Shown one piece after another: positions 47,759-56,881 of a stretch of 57,663 nucleotides of DNA. Origin of the DNA: a virus; IMG/VR virus record IMGVR_UViG_3300030331_004162, positions 1 through 57,663 of that record, one strand, 5' to 3'. How positions within the stretch are numbered: the stretch's first letter is position 1; the number at the start of each line of letters is the position of its first letter. Made by a program: the position numbers and the translations under genes. The notes below the pieces were generated by a model. That model had not been told where the DNA came from. It made no database searches and worked only from the letters and a program-made list of their open reading frames with translations.

Positions 47759-50700
47759 ATGTCTGAAAATCAACAAAGTCTGGATGTCCTATCTAACCAA
47801 GTTTTAGGTGGCGAAAGTGCCCCTAAAATGCTCCGGTTTGATATTGGTGCCGCACTTGAGGACCAAGTCCCTTTAGGTGAAATAAATAAGGAACTTGCCC
47901 GATTAAAAGGCTTTGATTATGGCCCTGCTTTTTCTGAAATAAGAGAGGCACGTTTAAAAGAAATAACTGACGCTGGAGTAGCAAAAGAAAATGTTTCACC
48001 GGAATCCTTAGACCTTTTTGCAAATGAAGTTTTGTTAGAGCAATTAAGTGATGGAGCCTATGCCCGCGAAGCAAATCCTAGAAAAAGAGGCGCGGCGCAG
48101 GCTATGTTCGTTGATGTTCCGGTAGGTCTGGGTTTTGCGAAAGGTGCGGTGATGGGCTTTGCAAAAACACCGGGTCCCATCCCCGCCAGAATAGTTGGAG
48201 GTGGTTTAGGTGCTTTGGGTTTAAGCACCCTTAGTTATGTGCCGGGGGAAATAATTCTCCGCGGGGACCCCACAGGACTCACTGATTACGAAGGTCTTTA
48301 TCCTTCTGAGCCGTTGCCGTCACAAAGAGCAGAAGTAGAAGCGGCAAGAACATATACCGGTGGATTATTAAGTTTGTTGACACTAGGCGGCGTAGTCAAA
48401 CAAGGCGTTGTTGATTTTGGCTCGGATTTTATCGCACGTAACATTGAAAATATGGCCCCCGGTTATAAAAGAAGTTTTAGCAAACTTGCTGAAAAAGTTG
48501 TTAGGGGCACGGAAGGTTTAGTCCAAGCAATAGGACGACCTTTAGGACGCCCTGAAACAGTTGGGCAACAAGCCGGTGCGGTTGTCAAAGCTGGTTTTGC
48601 GTCCGTCGCTCCCGCTATCGGCGCCTATCAGGCCGAAAAAATTGACCCTTACGACCCTTTAACTCGTTTTGGCTTTGAGGTAGGCGCTAGTGCGATCCCT
48701 ACAACAAGGATTGCAACTTTTGTAGGTGACAAAACTGTGGGGGCGTTTTTAAGAACGCTCAAAAATGTTTTTTCTAGAGAGGGTAGAGAGGATTCTGCAA
48801 GCAGACAAATTGTAGCGTCACTAGAAGCTCTTGATGCTAAATACGCTGACGTTGAATTTGATAGAGAAACTTTTTTAGCCGATCTTCAAGAAGCGTTAAA
48901 CGATTCGCCAATAGAAAAATTGGTGGATAAAGTAAACAGGGAATTACCCGAGTCTCGCCAACAACTCATAGTACCTCCTTTAACCGTGGCTCAAAGAACC
49001 GCTGGGGTAAAAAAAGACATTGCAACAGGAGCGGGCACTACAAAAGAAATAAACCCTTTGATCGGCCTTGAGGCGTTAGATAGGGGTTTAAGAAAAACAA
49101 ATCAGGGGGCCGGTGAGTTTGGAGAGTTGTCTGATCAACTTTATGAAGACTTTAAGTTGTTTGCCGGTCGTTTAATGGACGAACTTTTACGGCAAGCTCA
49201 AGGCAACCCTGAAGCTTTAGCCGAAGCCGCGCAAATACAAGAAGCTATTTTTTCTGCCGGCATCACTCACCGGTTAGAAGCGGCAAAAGAAGCGGCGATT
49301 ACACGATCTCAAAATGTTCAAACACCACTACGCAGAAAAACTCAAAGTGAATTATTGGTTACGTATGTTGATCAAGCTTTGGAAGATGTAAATTCAGCCA
49401 CTAACATGCTGTATGACCGCGCAAAGGAGCGGTTAGCGGGCCAAGACATTCAACCAACTTTTACTTTAGAAGCTATTAGACAGCTTCAAGATGACGGCGT
49501 CACGTCATTGCCCCCCGTTGTTTCCGAAATACTTAAAGAAATTAGTCCGGATGCTTCCAACTTGGAGGCTAATTTGAACCGACTTCGCAGTATCGAAGAT
49601 GACGCCTTCAAGACTTTAGAAGGGCTCCGAAGAGAGGCTAGATCATACTTGAATACTCTTCCGCCTCGAGTAGAAGACGGATTACAGCCCCTTTTAGCTC
49701 GTATAGAAGGTCTTCCTGCACAAGAACAAATTACAATATTAAGGGACGAGTTGGGCGAAGTGACCGCCGTAACGCAAACACGGGACATAAAGGGTCAGGC
49801 CGCGTATATCCGTAAATTAATCTCTGCGGCTACAGCGCAGGGTGAGTTTGATGCGATTGGCCTTCGGGTTGCGGATGCTCGCGCACGACTCACGGGCCAA
49901 GAGGCAACAGAACTTTCGCTGTCTCAGCTTCTGGATTACCGGAGACGGTTAGGTAAAGCAAACCGTATCACCGTAAATCAAAATTTGGCCGCTGAGAGTT
50001 ATCACATGAGCGTGGTAGAGGAAGGCATTGTTCGCGACTTGGAAGCTTTGTCTGGCGGAAGCTCATTGGTGGGAGAAGGGCCAGAGGCGTATCAATCTTT
50101 TGAGGCTCTTTTACAAAGTCTGGAAGAACAAAATTTAGAAGGCGTTCAGGCTGGTTTGATTTTGTTGCGTAAAGCTAATGCTTTTAACAGAGCGAAACAT
50201 GATGTTTTCACGCGCACATTTGTTGGTGATTTACGGCAAAAAGACGCTAAGGGTGGTATGAGAATTGAACCCAAGCTTGCTTTACAACATGTTTTTAGAG
50301 GCAGTTCCGATGAAGTTTCTATAAAAATTGACCAAATTGAAGATGCCATAAACTTTATAAATTCACCTATTTTTGCTGATGTACGTAGAAATTTAACGCA
50401 GGAAGAACTTGAACAGCTTTCTCAATCAGCGACCCGCCGCCTCGGTACATATCAGGCGGGTAAAAACGATATGCTTTTGGCGTTTTTTAGAAAAGCCATA
50501 GATCGTGACCCTGCTTCACCCACATATAACATGGTTAATCCCACAAAAGCGCAAACTTTTATCAATGATAATGAAGAAGCTTTAGGCGAACTATTTCCAG
50601 AAGTTTTTGAGGACATCAAAGACGCCATACAGGGACGATTAGAATTTAAAGATTTGCTTGCGGAGCAAGAGCGGCTTGCGAAATCTCTTAATGAGCAATT

Positions 50701-52405
50701 CGTGTTGCAACAATTTAAAGGGGTTTATGACAACCCCGGTAAAAGAATCAAAACAATTTTAGGGGTGCCCGGAAATCGCCCAGATAACCCCGTTAGAAAT
50801 TTTACTCAGTTGCTTGATGAAATTAGATCGGTTACGACAAGTGACAGGGGTCCCGAGTTTAGAAATCAAGTAAATAAAGCTTTAGTTTACTCTGTATTAG
50901 ATTCTGCATTTATTTACGCGGGAGGAAGGAACCCTGCGGACAAAATCAATTTTCTTAAATTCAGAGAGTTTTTGTTTGAGCCTATTGACGGCCAAGAAGG
51001 TAGCGGCGTCCCCTCCGTTGCAGATTTACTAGAAGAAAAGAACTTTATTACAAAAAAATCGTTTGAAGACTATCAGACGTTGATTAATCAATCTGCGGAC
51101 ATTGAGCAGGTGATGAGAAACTACGGCCCACAATCTATTGAAAAGTTGGTTGATAAAGGCGCTTTAGTATCTAACATATTGATTCGAGCTTTTGGCTCTA
51201 TAATTGGTAATGTGGGGCTTAACCGGCTCAAGGGTATTACCGGTAATATACCGGGAGCTTCAATGTCTGTGGCACAAACCACCTCAAACGCTACAGCGGA
51301 GCTTGGTTTGAACGCGCCACAGGCGAAAATACAGGACATTTTTACCGAAGCCTTGTTGGACCCGGAAGTAACTCAAGCTTTATTAGCGAGAGTGCCTAAA
51401 GACGAAAAAAAGGCACTTCAGTATTTTAGATCTCTTCCTGCAATTTTTTATACATCCGGTATACGTGGCGAGGTAGACGCTCTTCCGTCAGATAGTGGTG
51501 ATATAACAATCCCGCTTGGTGGAGCAGATAGTGATACTCTTGTAGAGCAAGAAACTGTTTCGCCTGCACCGGAACCTGCACCGGAACCCGCACCACAGCC
51601 TGCACCACAAGCGGAACCTAACTTAGTATCTGAGTTAGCGGCGGCACAAATGGAGGCAATGCGTCCTACTGCACAGCCTGCGCCAGACCCGGTCATGGCC
51701 CGTGTTGCACAGCGCCCAACTAATCTGTCTTCACCTGAACCTCGCGGCACCCCGTTAGACACTCGGCGCGAATTTGAAGCGATGGAAGGACAGCTTGCTG
51801 GTGCGGGAAGAGTTCCTGCCCAGCAACTAGGTGCCCTGACCATAGATCAACAGTTGGATGCACCGTTGTCAATCAAGAACAACAACCCCGGCAATCTACG
51901 AATGGCGGGACAGCCCGGAGCAGAAGAGGGCTTAGAGGGCTTTGCATCTTTTTCTACCCCCGGTCAGGGTCTGAATGCTTTGACCCGTCAGATTGTCCTC
52001 GATACGCAAACGCGAGGTCTGACCTTGGGTGAGTTCATAACCAAGTATGCACCTCCGTCAGAAAATGACACAGAAGGTTACATCCGGTTCATGGAGCAAA
52101 GGACGGGTGTACCCAGAAACAGGAAAGTGCCCGAATTTTTAGTTCGCGACATAGCCCGTGCGATCGTGGAATTTGAGGGCGGTAAGTTAGCCCTACGTTA
52201 TTTCTTTGGTGATGAGATGCGGGCCGAAAGAGAAGAAGTTACACCACCTCCTGTCGCACAAGCGCCCACACCACCGCCTACACCACCGCCAGTGGCGGCA
52301 AGAGCAACACCGCAGTCTATTCAGCGGGCCGCAAGAGTGTTAGGTCCTCAAGACGATATTGGGATGCTTGCCTCTGAAATGATGATGCGGGATAGACCGG
52401 CTTAA
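47759..52405 (+). CDS. Ejection-type virion protein 4 with NPGNLR hydrolase-like domain
   Basis: At 1548 residues it is the largest gene. Hydrophobic, Gly-rich segments near residues 118-165 (GLGFAKGAVMGFAKTPGPIP, VGGGLGALGLSTLSYVP) could contact membrane, and long helical stretches follow. A Pro/Ala/Glu linker (about residues 1265-1285) leads to a domain at 1372-1480 with NNNPGNLR, FATF-like ASFSTPGQGLNALTRQIV and KYAPPSENDTEGYI. That pattern occurs in virion-associated peptidoglycan hydrolases. It likely opens the cell wall during ejection. Its stop overlaps the SNF2 gene stop through TTAA. Confidence 0.8.
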   Translation: MSENQQSLDVLSNQVLGGESAPKMLRFDIGAALEDQVPLGEINKELARLKGFDYGPAFSEIREARLKEITDAGVAKENVSPESLDLFANEVLLEQLSDGAYAREANPRKRGAAQAMFVDVPVGLGFAKGAVMGFAKTPGPIPARIVGGGLGALGLSTLSYVPGEIILRGDPTGLTDYEGLYPSEPLPSQRAEVEAARTYTGGLLSLLTLGGVVKQGVVDFGSDFIARNIENMAPGYKRSFSKLAEKVVRGTEGLVQAIGRPLGRPETVGQQAGAVVKAGFASVAPAIGAYQAEKIDPYDPLTRFGFEVGASAIPTTRIATFVGDKTVGAFLRTLKNVFSREGREDSASRQIVASLEALDAKYADVEFDRETFLADLQEALNDSPIEKLVDKVNRELPESRQQLIVPPLTVAQRTAGVKKDIATGAGTTKEINPLIGLEALDRGLRKTNQGAGEFGELSDQLYEDFKLFAGRLMDELLRQAQGNPEALAEAAQIQEAIFSAGITHRLEAAKEAAITRSQNVQTPLRRKTQSELLVTYVDQALEDVNSATNMLYDRAKERLAGQDIQPTFTLEAIRQLQDDGVTSLPPVVSEILKEISPDASNLEANLNRLRSIEDDAFKTLEGLRREARSYLNTLPPRVEDGLQPLLARIEGLPAQEQITILRDELGEVTAVTQTRDIKGQAAYIRKLISAATAQGEFDAIGLRVADARARLTGQEATELSLSQLLDYRRRLGKANRITVNQNLAAESYHMSVVEEGIVRDLEALSGGSSLVGEGPEAYQSFEALLQSLEEQNLEGVQAGLILLRKANAFNRAKHDVFTRTFVGDLRQKDAKGGMRIEPKLALQHVFRGSSDEVSIKIDQIEDAINFINSPIFADVRRNLTQEELEQLSQSATRRLGTYQAGKNDMLLAFFRKAIDRDPASPTYNMVNPTKAQTFINDNEEALGELFPEVFEDIKDAIQGRLEFKDLLAEQERLAKSLNEQFVLQQFKGVYDNPGKRIKTILGVPGNRPDNPVRNFTQLLDEIRSVTTSDRGPEFRNQVNKALVYSVLDSAFIYAGGRNPADKINFLKFREFLFEPIDGQEGSGVPSVADLLEEKNFITKKSFEDYQTLINQSADIEQVMRNYGPQSIEKLVDKGALVSNILIRAFGSIIGNVGLNRLKGITGNIPGASMSVAQTTSNATAELGLNAPQAKIQDIFTEALLDPEVTQALLARVPKDEKKALQYFRSLPAIFYTSGIRGEVDALPSDSGDITIPLGGADSDTLVEQETVSPAPEPAPEPAPQPAPQAEPNLVSELAAAQMEAMRPTAQPAPDPVMARVAQRPTNLSSPEPRGTPLDTRREFEAMEGQLAGAGRVPAQQLGALTIDQQLDAPLSIKNNNPGNLRMAGQPGAEEGLEGFASFSTPGQGLNALTRQIVLDTQTRGLTLGEFITKYAPPSENDTEGYIRFMEQRTGVPRNRKVPEFLVRDIARAIVEFEGGKLALRYFFGDEMRAEREEVTPPPVAQAPTPPPTPPPVAARATPQSIQRAARVLGPQDDIGMLASEMMMRDRPA

Positions 52406-53853
52406 ATCAGCCAATCCTTGGCGCTTTCGCCCAGTACATCACCAGCGATATTGATCTTGTCCCGTAACGCCGACAGGATCTTTTCGTCTATTGTCCCCGG
52501 ACTGACCAGATCAACATAGGTCACGGTGTCCTTTTGGCCGATACGGTGGGCGCGGTCCTCGGACTGCAACCGAATCTCCAGATCGTAGCTGTTGCTGAAG
52601 TAGATGACGGTGTTGGCTTCTGTTAGCGTAATGCCATAGCCACCAGTGCGGGGCTGACCAACAAAGAACCGTAGCTCTGAATCAGGGTCTTGGAAGCGTT
52701 CGATGGTATCTTGCCGGTCTTCCTGCGCCGTCTCTCCAAAATAACTGGCCACGGACCCCGGACCGTACTTTTTAGCCAACGCCTCTTCGATGGCGTGGAT
52801 GTCATAAGTCCAAGTCGCCCAGATAATTGCCTTGCCCTGCACCTCTTCAACTACATCAAGAAGTTCCGGTAACCTATTGTTTTTTATGGGTTGTAGAGGT
52901 CCTTCGTCTGGTTGCAGGTGACCACAACAGATTTGCTGTAACCGCATGATCTGTGTCAGGACAGAGGCTGTGGTAGCCAACTCGCCTTTCTCCAGCCGTG
53001 CCAGCGCCAAATCCTGCATCTGCTTGTACACCACCACCTGCTCTTTGCTTAGATTGACCTCGCGCCGCAGGTATACCTTGTCCGGTAGATCAAGGCACTC
53101 TTCTTTTAGCACCCTGCTACTAAACCGGTCCAGCTTCTCGCCAAGCTCATCTAAGCGACGATATCCGACAATCTCGTTAAAACTATGCGGCCCCATGTTC
53201 CTGCGCTGAACTACCGCATACCGGCCCTGAAAGCCATAGAAGCTGTTGAAGCCCAACGCCTCTTGCTCCAGAAACGCACACTGGCTAAACAAATCCATGG
53301 GGCTTTTAGTGATGGGCGAGCCTGTCAGAATGCGTCGATACTTGGACGCCTGACCTATCTTGATCAGGTTCTTTGTCCGCTGGGCACCCTTATTCTTGAT
53401 CGTCGTGCTTTCATCCAGAATGGTGATGCAGTTGGGGTTAAGCTTTACAAACCGCTCCGCCGCTGTTGCACCTTTAGCGGTACTGAACGCTTCTGTGTTC
53501 ATCACCAAAATGTGCAGGAACCCCGGCTCACGCTTCTCTGGGTCAGCTATCTCGCGTATTGCCTCACGAAACTTCTTGGTGAAGTTGGGTTGCCACTTGA
53601 CGATTTTTGTCTGGATACGCTCGGGCAAATGCGCGGGTATTTCTTTCTTCACCCAGTTATCAAAGACACCTTTGGGCGCAATGACTAAAGCTGTGTTAAT
53701 CTCCTTCGCCTCATACAGCGCGCCCATCGTGTCAATGGCGACCTTGGACTTTCCTGTACCCATCTCCATGAAAAGCCCAAAGTAAGGCCGTTGCCACGAA
53801 TCATTAAAAACTTGTTGTTGATGTTCGTAAGGTTGTGTCGCGAAAGTGTACAT
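52402..53853 (-). CDS. SNF2-family helicase
   Basis: A 483-residue superfamily 2 helicase-like ATPase and the only minus-strand gene. Walker A is MEMGTGKS (32-36), the DExx motif is ILDESTTIKN (147-150), and motif III is LTGSPI. The C-terminal RecA domain has IIWATW, FVGQPRTGGYGITLTEANTV and QSEDRAHRIGQ with the arginine finger. SNF2 proteins translocate on double-stranded DNA; phage versions may clear proteins or aid recombination. The gene ends tail-to-tail with the 1548-residue gene and starts divergently from the 53945 operon. Confidence 0.92.
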   Translation of the reverse strand: MYTFATQPYEHQQQVFNDSWQRPYFGLFMEMGTGKSKVAIDTMGALYEAKEINTALVIAPKGVFDNWVKKEIPAHLPERIQTKIVKWQPNFTKKFREAIREIADPEKREPGFLHILVMNTEAFSTAKGATAAERFVKLNPNCITILDESTTIKNKGAQRTKNLIKIGQASKYRRILTGSPITKSPMDLFSQCAFLEQEALGFNSFYGFQGRYAVVQRRNMGPHSFNEIVGYRRLDELGEKLDRFSSRVLKEECLDLPDKVYLRREVNLSKEQVVVYKQMQDLALARLEKGELATTASVLTQIMRLQQICCGHLQPDEGPLQPIKNNRLPELLDVVEEVQGKAIIWATWTYDIHAIEEALAKKYGPGSVASYFGETAQEDRQDTIERFQDPDSELRFFVGQPRTGGYGITLTEANTVIYFSNSYDLEIRLQSEDRAHRIGQKDTVTYVDLVSPGTIDEKILSALRDKINIAGDVLGESAKDWLI

Positions 53854-53869
53854 ATAGGCCCTCTACGTG

Positions 53870-53937
53870 TTGACTGCAATAATATGCGATGGTACGCTGG
53901 CTGTCCAGCCCTCAAAAAAGGGCCTAACCACGAAAGG
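53870..53937 (+). promoter_or_regulatory. Promoter-hairpin leader for the replication operon
   Basis: TTGACT (53870-53875) and TATGCGATGGT (53883-53893) precede two hairpins, GCTGG-CTGT-CCAGC (53896-53909) and a GCCC/GGGC stem (53908-53924), then AAAGGAGA. The box matches the accessory cassettes, but the box-to-stem gap is 2 bases rather than 6. The 91-base divergent gap also serves the SNF2 gene. Confidence 0.55.
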
Positions 53938-53944
53938 AGATGCA

Positions 53945-54520
53945 ATGAGCGAGATGCTCTTAGATATGGAAGCCGACCAAGCCACGGCTTCCGCCATCGA
54001 GAAGATGGATAACACTGGCTTGAGTAGTGTAGCCGAGATCGCACGGGCAATCCGTAATCAAGAAGATCTGGTGGCGCAACTTGATGACAAGCTGAAAGAG
54101 GCCAAACGTGACCTCCTGAAGCTGACCGACGAGGACCTACCAGCCATGCTGGCGGAACTCGGCCTCAATGCCATCGAACTCGATGATGGTTCCAAAGTGA
54201 CCGTACAGGCGACCTACGGTGCCCACATTAAAGTGGCCGACCGTGAAAACGCCTTCCAATGGCTCCGAGATAACGATTACGGGGACATCATAAAGAATAC
54301 AGTCAGTTGTAACTTTGCCCGCGGCGAAGACCAACAGGCCGTGGACTTCATGGAAGCGGCACAGCGAATGGGTTACATCCCAGAGCAAAAAACCGAGGTC
54401 CACGCGCAAACGCTGAAAGCGTGGGTCAAAGAGCGGGTGGAAAATGGGGACTCTTTCCCCATGGACCTTTTCGGCGCGTACACAGGCCAGCGGGCCAAGA
54501 TTGCAAGGAGCAAATCATGA
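53945..54520 (+). CDS. SSB-associated conserved phage protein
   Basis: A 191-residue protein. An N-terminal helical pair (VAEIARAIRNQEDLVAQLDD, KLKEAKRDLLKLTDEDLPAM) is followed by IELDDGSKVTVQATYGAHIK and WLRDNDYGDIIKNTVSCNFA. It ends VHAQTLKAWVKERVENG. This protein regularly precedes SSB-like genes in marine podoviruses as I recall; its function is not established. AAAGGAGATGCA sets the ATG at 53945. It lies at the head of the SSB-primase-helicase operon. Confidence 0.75.
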   Translation: MSEMLLDMEADQATASAIEKMDNTGLSSVAEIARAIRNQEDLVAQLDDKLKEAKRDLLKLTDEDLPAMLAELGLNAIELDDGSKVTVQATYGAHIKVADRENAFQWLRDNDYGDIIKNTVSCNFARGEDQQAVDFMEAAQRMGYIPEQKTEVHAQTLKAWVKERVENGDSFPMDLFGAYTGQRAKIARSKS

Positions 54521-55299
54521 GTGCATCAAAAGCAGTAAAGAAGAAGGAAGAGGCTAATGAAATCGTACCGTTTAGCCCGGACATCTTTGAACAGGACGCC
54601 AATCTCGGCCTTGAAAACTTGGGCCAAGACGATCTGGCGTTACCTTTCCTCAAGCTTCTTAGCCGTCAGGACCCGGTGCTGGATGATCTGGACGACGCGA
54701 AAGCAGGCGATATCCTCAATACCGTATCGAATACGGTCTATTCGGGTAAAACAGGTATTCGTGTCATACCAAGTGCTTATCAGCGGCGCTTTATTGAGTG
54801 GGCTCCTCGGGGCACTGGTAGTGGCGCTCCTGTAAATATTTACACGCCGGAGGACACTCTGCCCAAAGTCGAGCGGGACCCCAACGACAATAAAGACTAT
54901 GTCGTGGGTGGGAATGGCACGTATCTGGAGGAAACACACCAGCACTTCGTAGTCATTCTTGAAGAGGACGGCACGACCTCGACTGCCTTGATACCGATGA
55001 AGTCTACGCAGTTGAAGAAAAGCCGAAGGTGGAACTCCACAATTGCCCAGCGCACTTTGGTGGGCAAGAACGGCCCGTTCACACCACCCCGTTTCAGCCA
55101 CATTTATCTGCTCAAGACTGTCTCTGAAGAGAACAGCAAGGGTAGCTGGCATGGCTGGGACATCAGCTTGGAAGGTGTCGTCGAAAACGGCGCACACTAC
55201 AAGCAAGCCAAAGAGTTTTCCGAATCCATTCTGCGCGGTGAGGTTGAAGTCAAACACACCGACGATGGCGCGGGTGCAGGAGAAGACGCACCCTTCTAA
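54517..55299 (+). CDS. Single-stranded DNA-binding protein, phage type
   Basis: A 260-residue protein. It has LPFLKLLSRQDPVLDD, a beta-rich core (SGKTGIRVIPSAYQRRFIEW, QHFVVILEEDGTTSTALIPM, STQLKKSRRWNS) and an acidic C-terminal tail closing in phenylalanine (DDGAGAGEDAPF). That tail is typical of SSBs, where it recruits replication partners. The AAGGAG site sets the ATG at 54517. The position before primase and helicase fits. The OB fold itself is inferred. Confidence 0.8.
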   Translation: MSASKAVKKKEEANEIVPFSPDIFEQDANLGLENLGQDDLALPFLKLLSRQDPVLDDLDDAKAGDILNTVSNTVYSGKTGIRVIPSAYQRRFIEWAPRGTGSGAPVNIYTPEDTLPKVERDPNDNKDYVVGGNGTYLEETHQHFVVILEEDGTTSTALIPMKSTQLKKSRRWNSTIAQRTLVGKNGPFTPPRFSHIYLLKTVSEENSKGSWHGWDISLEGVVENGAHYKQAKEFSESILRGEVEVKHTDDGAGAGEDAPF

Positions 55300-55306
55300 G
55301 GAAAAC

Positions 55307-55329
55307 GGGGGCTTCGGCCCCCTTAACTT
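55307..55329 (+). terminator. Hairpin after ssb, possible weak terminator
   Basis: GGGGGC-TTCG-GCCCCC (55307-55322) is a very stable hairpin, but the following TTAACTTT is a poor T-run. It may attenuate between SSB and primase or protect the ssb message end. Confidence 0.45.
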
Positions 55330-55342
55330 TGGCGAATAAAAA

Positions 55343-56881
55343 ATGTCTGATGCAGATCGTTTCTCGGTCATATTTGATGGCCTCAAACAAGCCTATGGCA
55401 CGTTTGAAATCGACAGAACAAGCTCTAATGGCAAATCACAAGGTAAAGCGCGAGTCATTCGCGAACCACGCACCACGGAGCATTTCCAGCAACATTTGGC
55501 TGGAGAAGGGGCAGGGATCGGGATCATCCCGATCAACGAGGACGACAAGTGCATTTGGGGTTGCATCGATATAGATGAATACCCGTTGGACCATGCAAAG
55601 TTGGTGGAGCGGATTCGCCACACTCAGATCCCTCTGGTAGTCTGTCGGTCCAAAAGCGGAGGCGCACACTGCTTCATCTTCTGCACCGATTGGGTGACCG
55701 CCAAGATCATGCAGTCCACACTTCAGCATCTAGCTAGTGGGCTGGGCTACGGCGGTAGCGAGATATTTCCGAAGCAAATCAAACTTTTTCTCGACCGAGG
55801 CGATATCGGTAACTTCCTCAATATGCCGTATTTCAATGCGGAAGAGGGGCTACGTTACGCTTTTAACGATGATGGGTCCGCCGCGACATTGCAGGAGTTC
55901 TTTGGTTTACATGCCGCGCACGTCCAGACCCCAGAGCAACTACAAGCACTCACGCAGGCTACCGTCGAAGGAACAGCGATTGTGGACGGCCCGCCCTGTC
56001 TCCAGACCTTATGTTCTCAGAAAATCAGTGAAGGGGGCCGCAACAACGGACTCTTCAGCATAGGGGTGTACTTGCGAAAAGCTTACCCCGACACGTGGCA
56101 GGACGAAATTCTCCACCACAACATGAGCTACATTGACCCGCCGTTGCCTCTAAATGAGGTAAACATTGTCGTAAAACAATTAGAGCGCAAAGATTACGCT
56201 TATCGTTGCACTGAGCCGCCCATCCAGCCCTATTGCAACCGTGAGCTATGCCAGACCCGCAAGTTTGGCATTGGAGCCGCTATCAGCGACATGGCCGTAG
56301 CAAACCTACGCAAATACAACTCCATCCCGCCCGTATGGTTCCTAGACGTGAACGGTGTACCGCTGGAACTGGACACTGACGCGCTCCAGAACCAGACCGT
56401 CTTCCAGAAAGCCTGTATCGAACAGCTTAACTTCATGCCCCAGACGATGCCCCGCCGCGGGTGGGAGGGCCGCATTAACCAGCTTATGAAGGAAATGGCT
56501 GAAACAGACGGGGCCATCATGGAGGTGAGCGAAGACGCCAGCATTAATGGACAGTTTTACGAGTTCTTGGACGAGTTCTGCACTTCTACACAAAAAGCCG
56601 AAGACAAAGAAGAAATTTTGCTCCGCCGCCCATGGGTGGACGAAGAGGGCGAGGCCGTCCATTTCAGACTCAAGGACTTTGAAGGCTTCCTGCGTAAAAA
56701 CCGCTTCAGTGAGTTTAAGACCCATAAAGTGGCCCAGCGCCTGCGGGATATCAATGGCGAGGCTGTGCAGTTAAAAATTAAGGGCAAAGCCATACGTGTG
56801 TGGCGCGTACCTTTACCGGAGACTCCTACCGGAGGACCAGAGTCCAAAAGCTTTGAACCACGGACCCCGGACCCGTTCTAA
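55343..56881 (+). CDS. AEP (TOTE-type) primase
   Basis: A 512-residue archaeo-eukaryotic-type primase. The catalytic core shows CIDIDEY (D76, D78), the SKSGGAH motif (S103-H109) and GSEIFPKQ. C289, C298 and C303 in YRCTEPPIQPYCNRELC form a zinc-binding segment typical of the PriCT/PriL-like region. The C-terminal half (FYEFLDEFCTSTQKAEDKEE, RLRDINGEAVQLKIKGKAIR) resembles winged-helix extensions of phage primases. TOTE-conflict-type primases share this order. It should make primers for PolA. One base overlaps the helicase start. Confidence 0.85.
   Translation: MSDADRFSVIFDGLKQAYGTFEIDRTSSNGKSQGKARVIREPRTTEHFQQHLAGEGAGIGIIPINEDDKCIWGCIDIDEYPLDHAKLVERIRHTQIPLVVCRSKSGGAHCFIFCTDWVTAKIMQSTLQHLASGLGYGGSEIFPKQIKLFLDRGDIGNFLNMPYFNAEEGLRYAFNDDGSAATLQEFFGLHAAHVQTPEQLQALTQATVEGTAIVDGPPCLQTLCSQKISEGGRNNGLFSIGVYLRKAYPDTWQDEILHHNMSYIDPPLPLNEVNIVVKQLERKDYAYRCTEPPIQPYCNRELCQTRKFGIGAAISDMAVANLRKYNSIPPVWFLDVNGVPLELDTDALQNQTVFQKACIEQLNFMPQTMPRRGWEGRINQLMKEMAETDGAIMEVSEDASINGQFYEFLDEFCTSTQKAEDKEEILLRRPWVDEEGEAVHFRLKDFEGFLRKNRFSEFKTHKVAQRLRDINGEAVQLKIKGKAIRVWRVPLPETPTGGPESKSFEPRTPDPF

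Noticed and set aside
54640-55386. 248-codon minus-strand frame over the ssb gene
   Set aside because: It lies opposite a well-supported SSB gene, lacks a ribosome site, and gives a product with no plausible domain.
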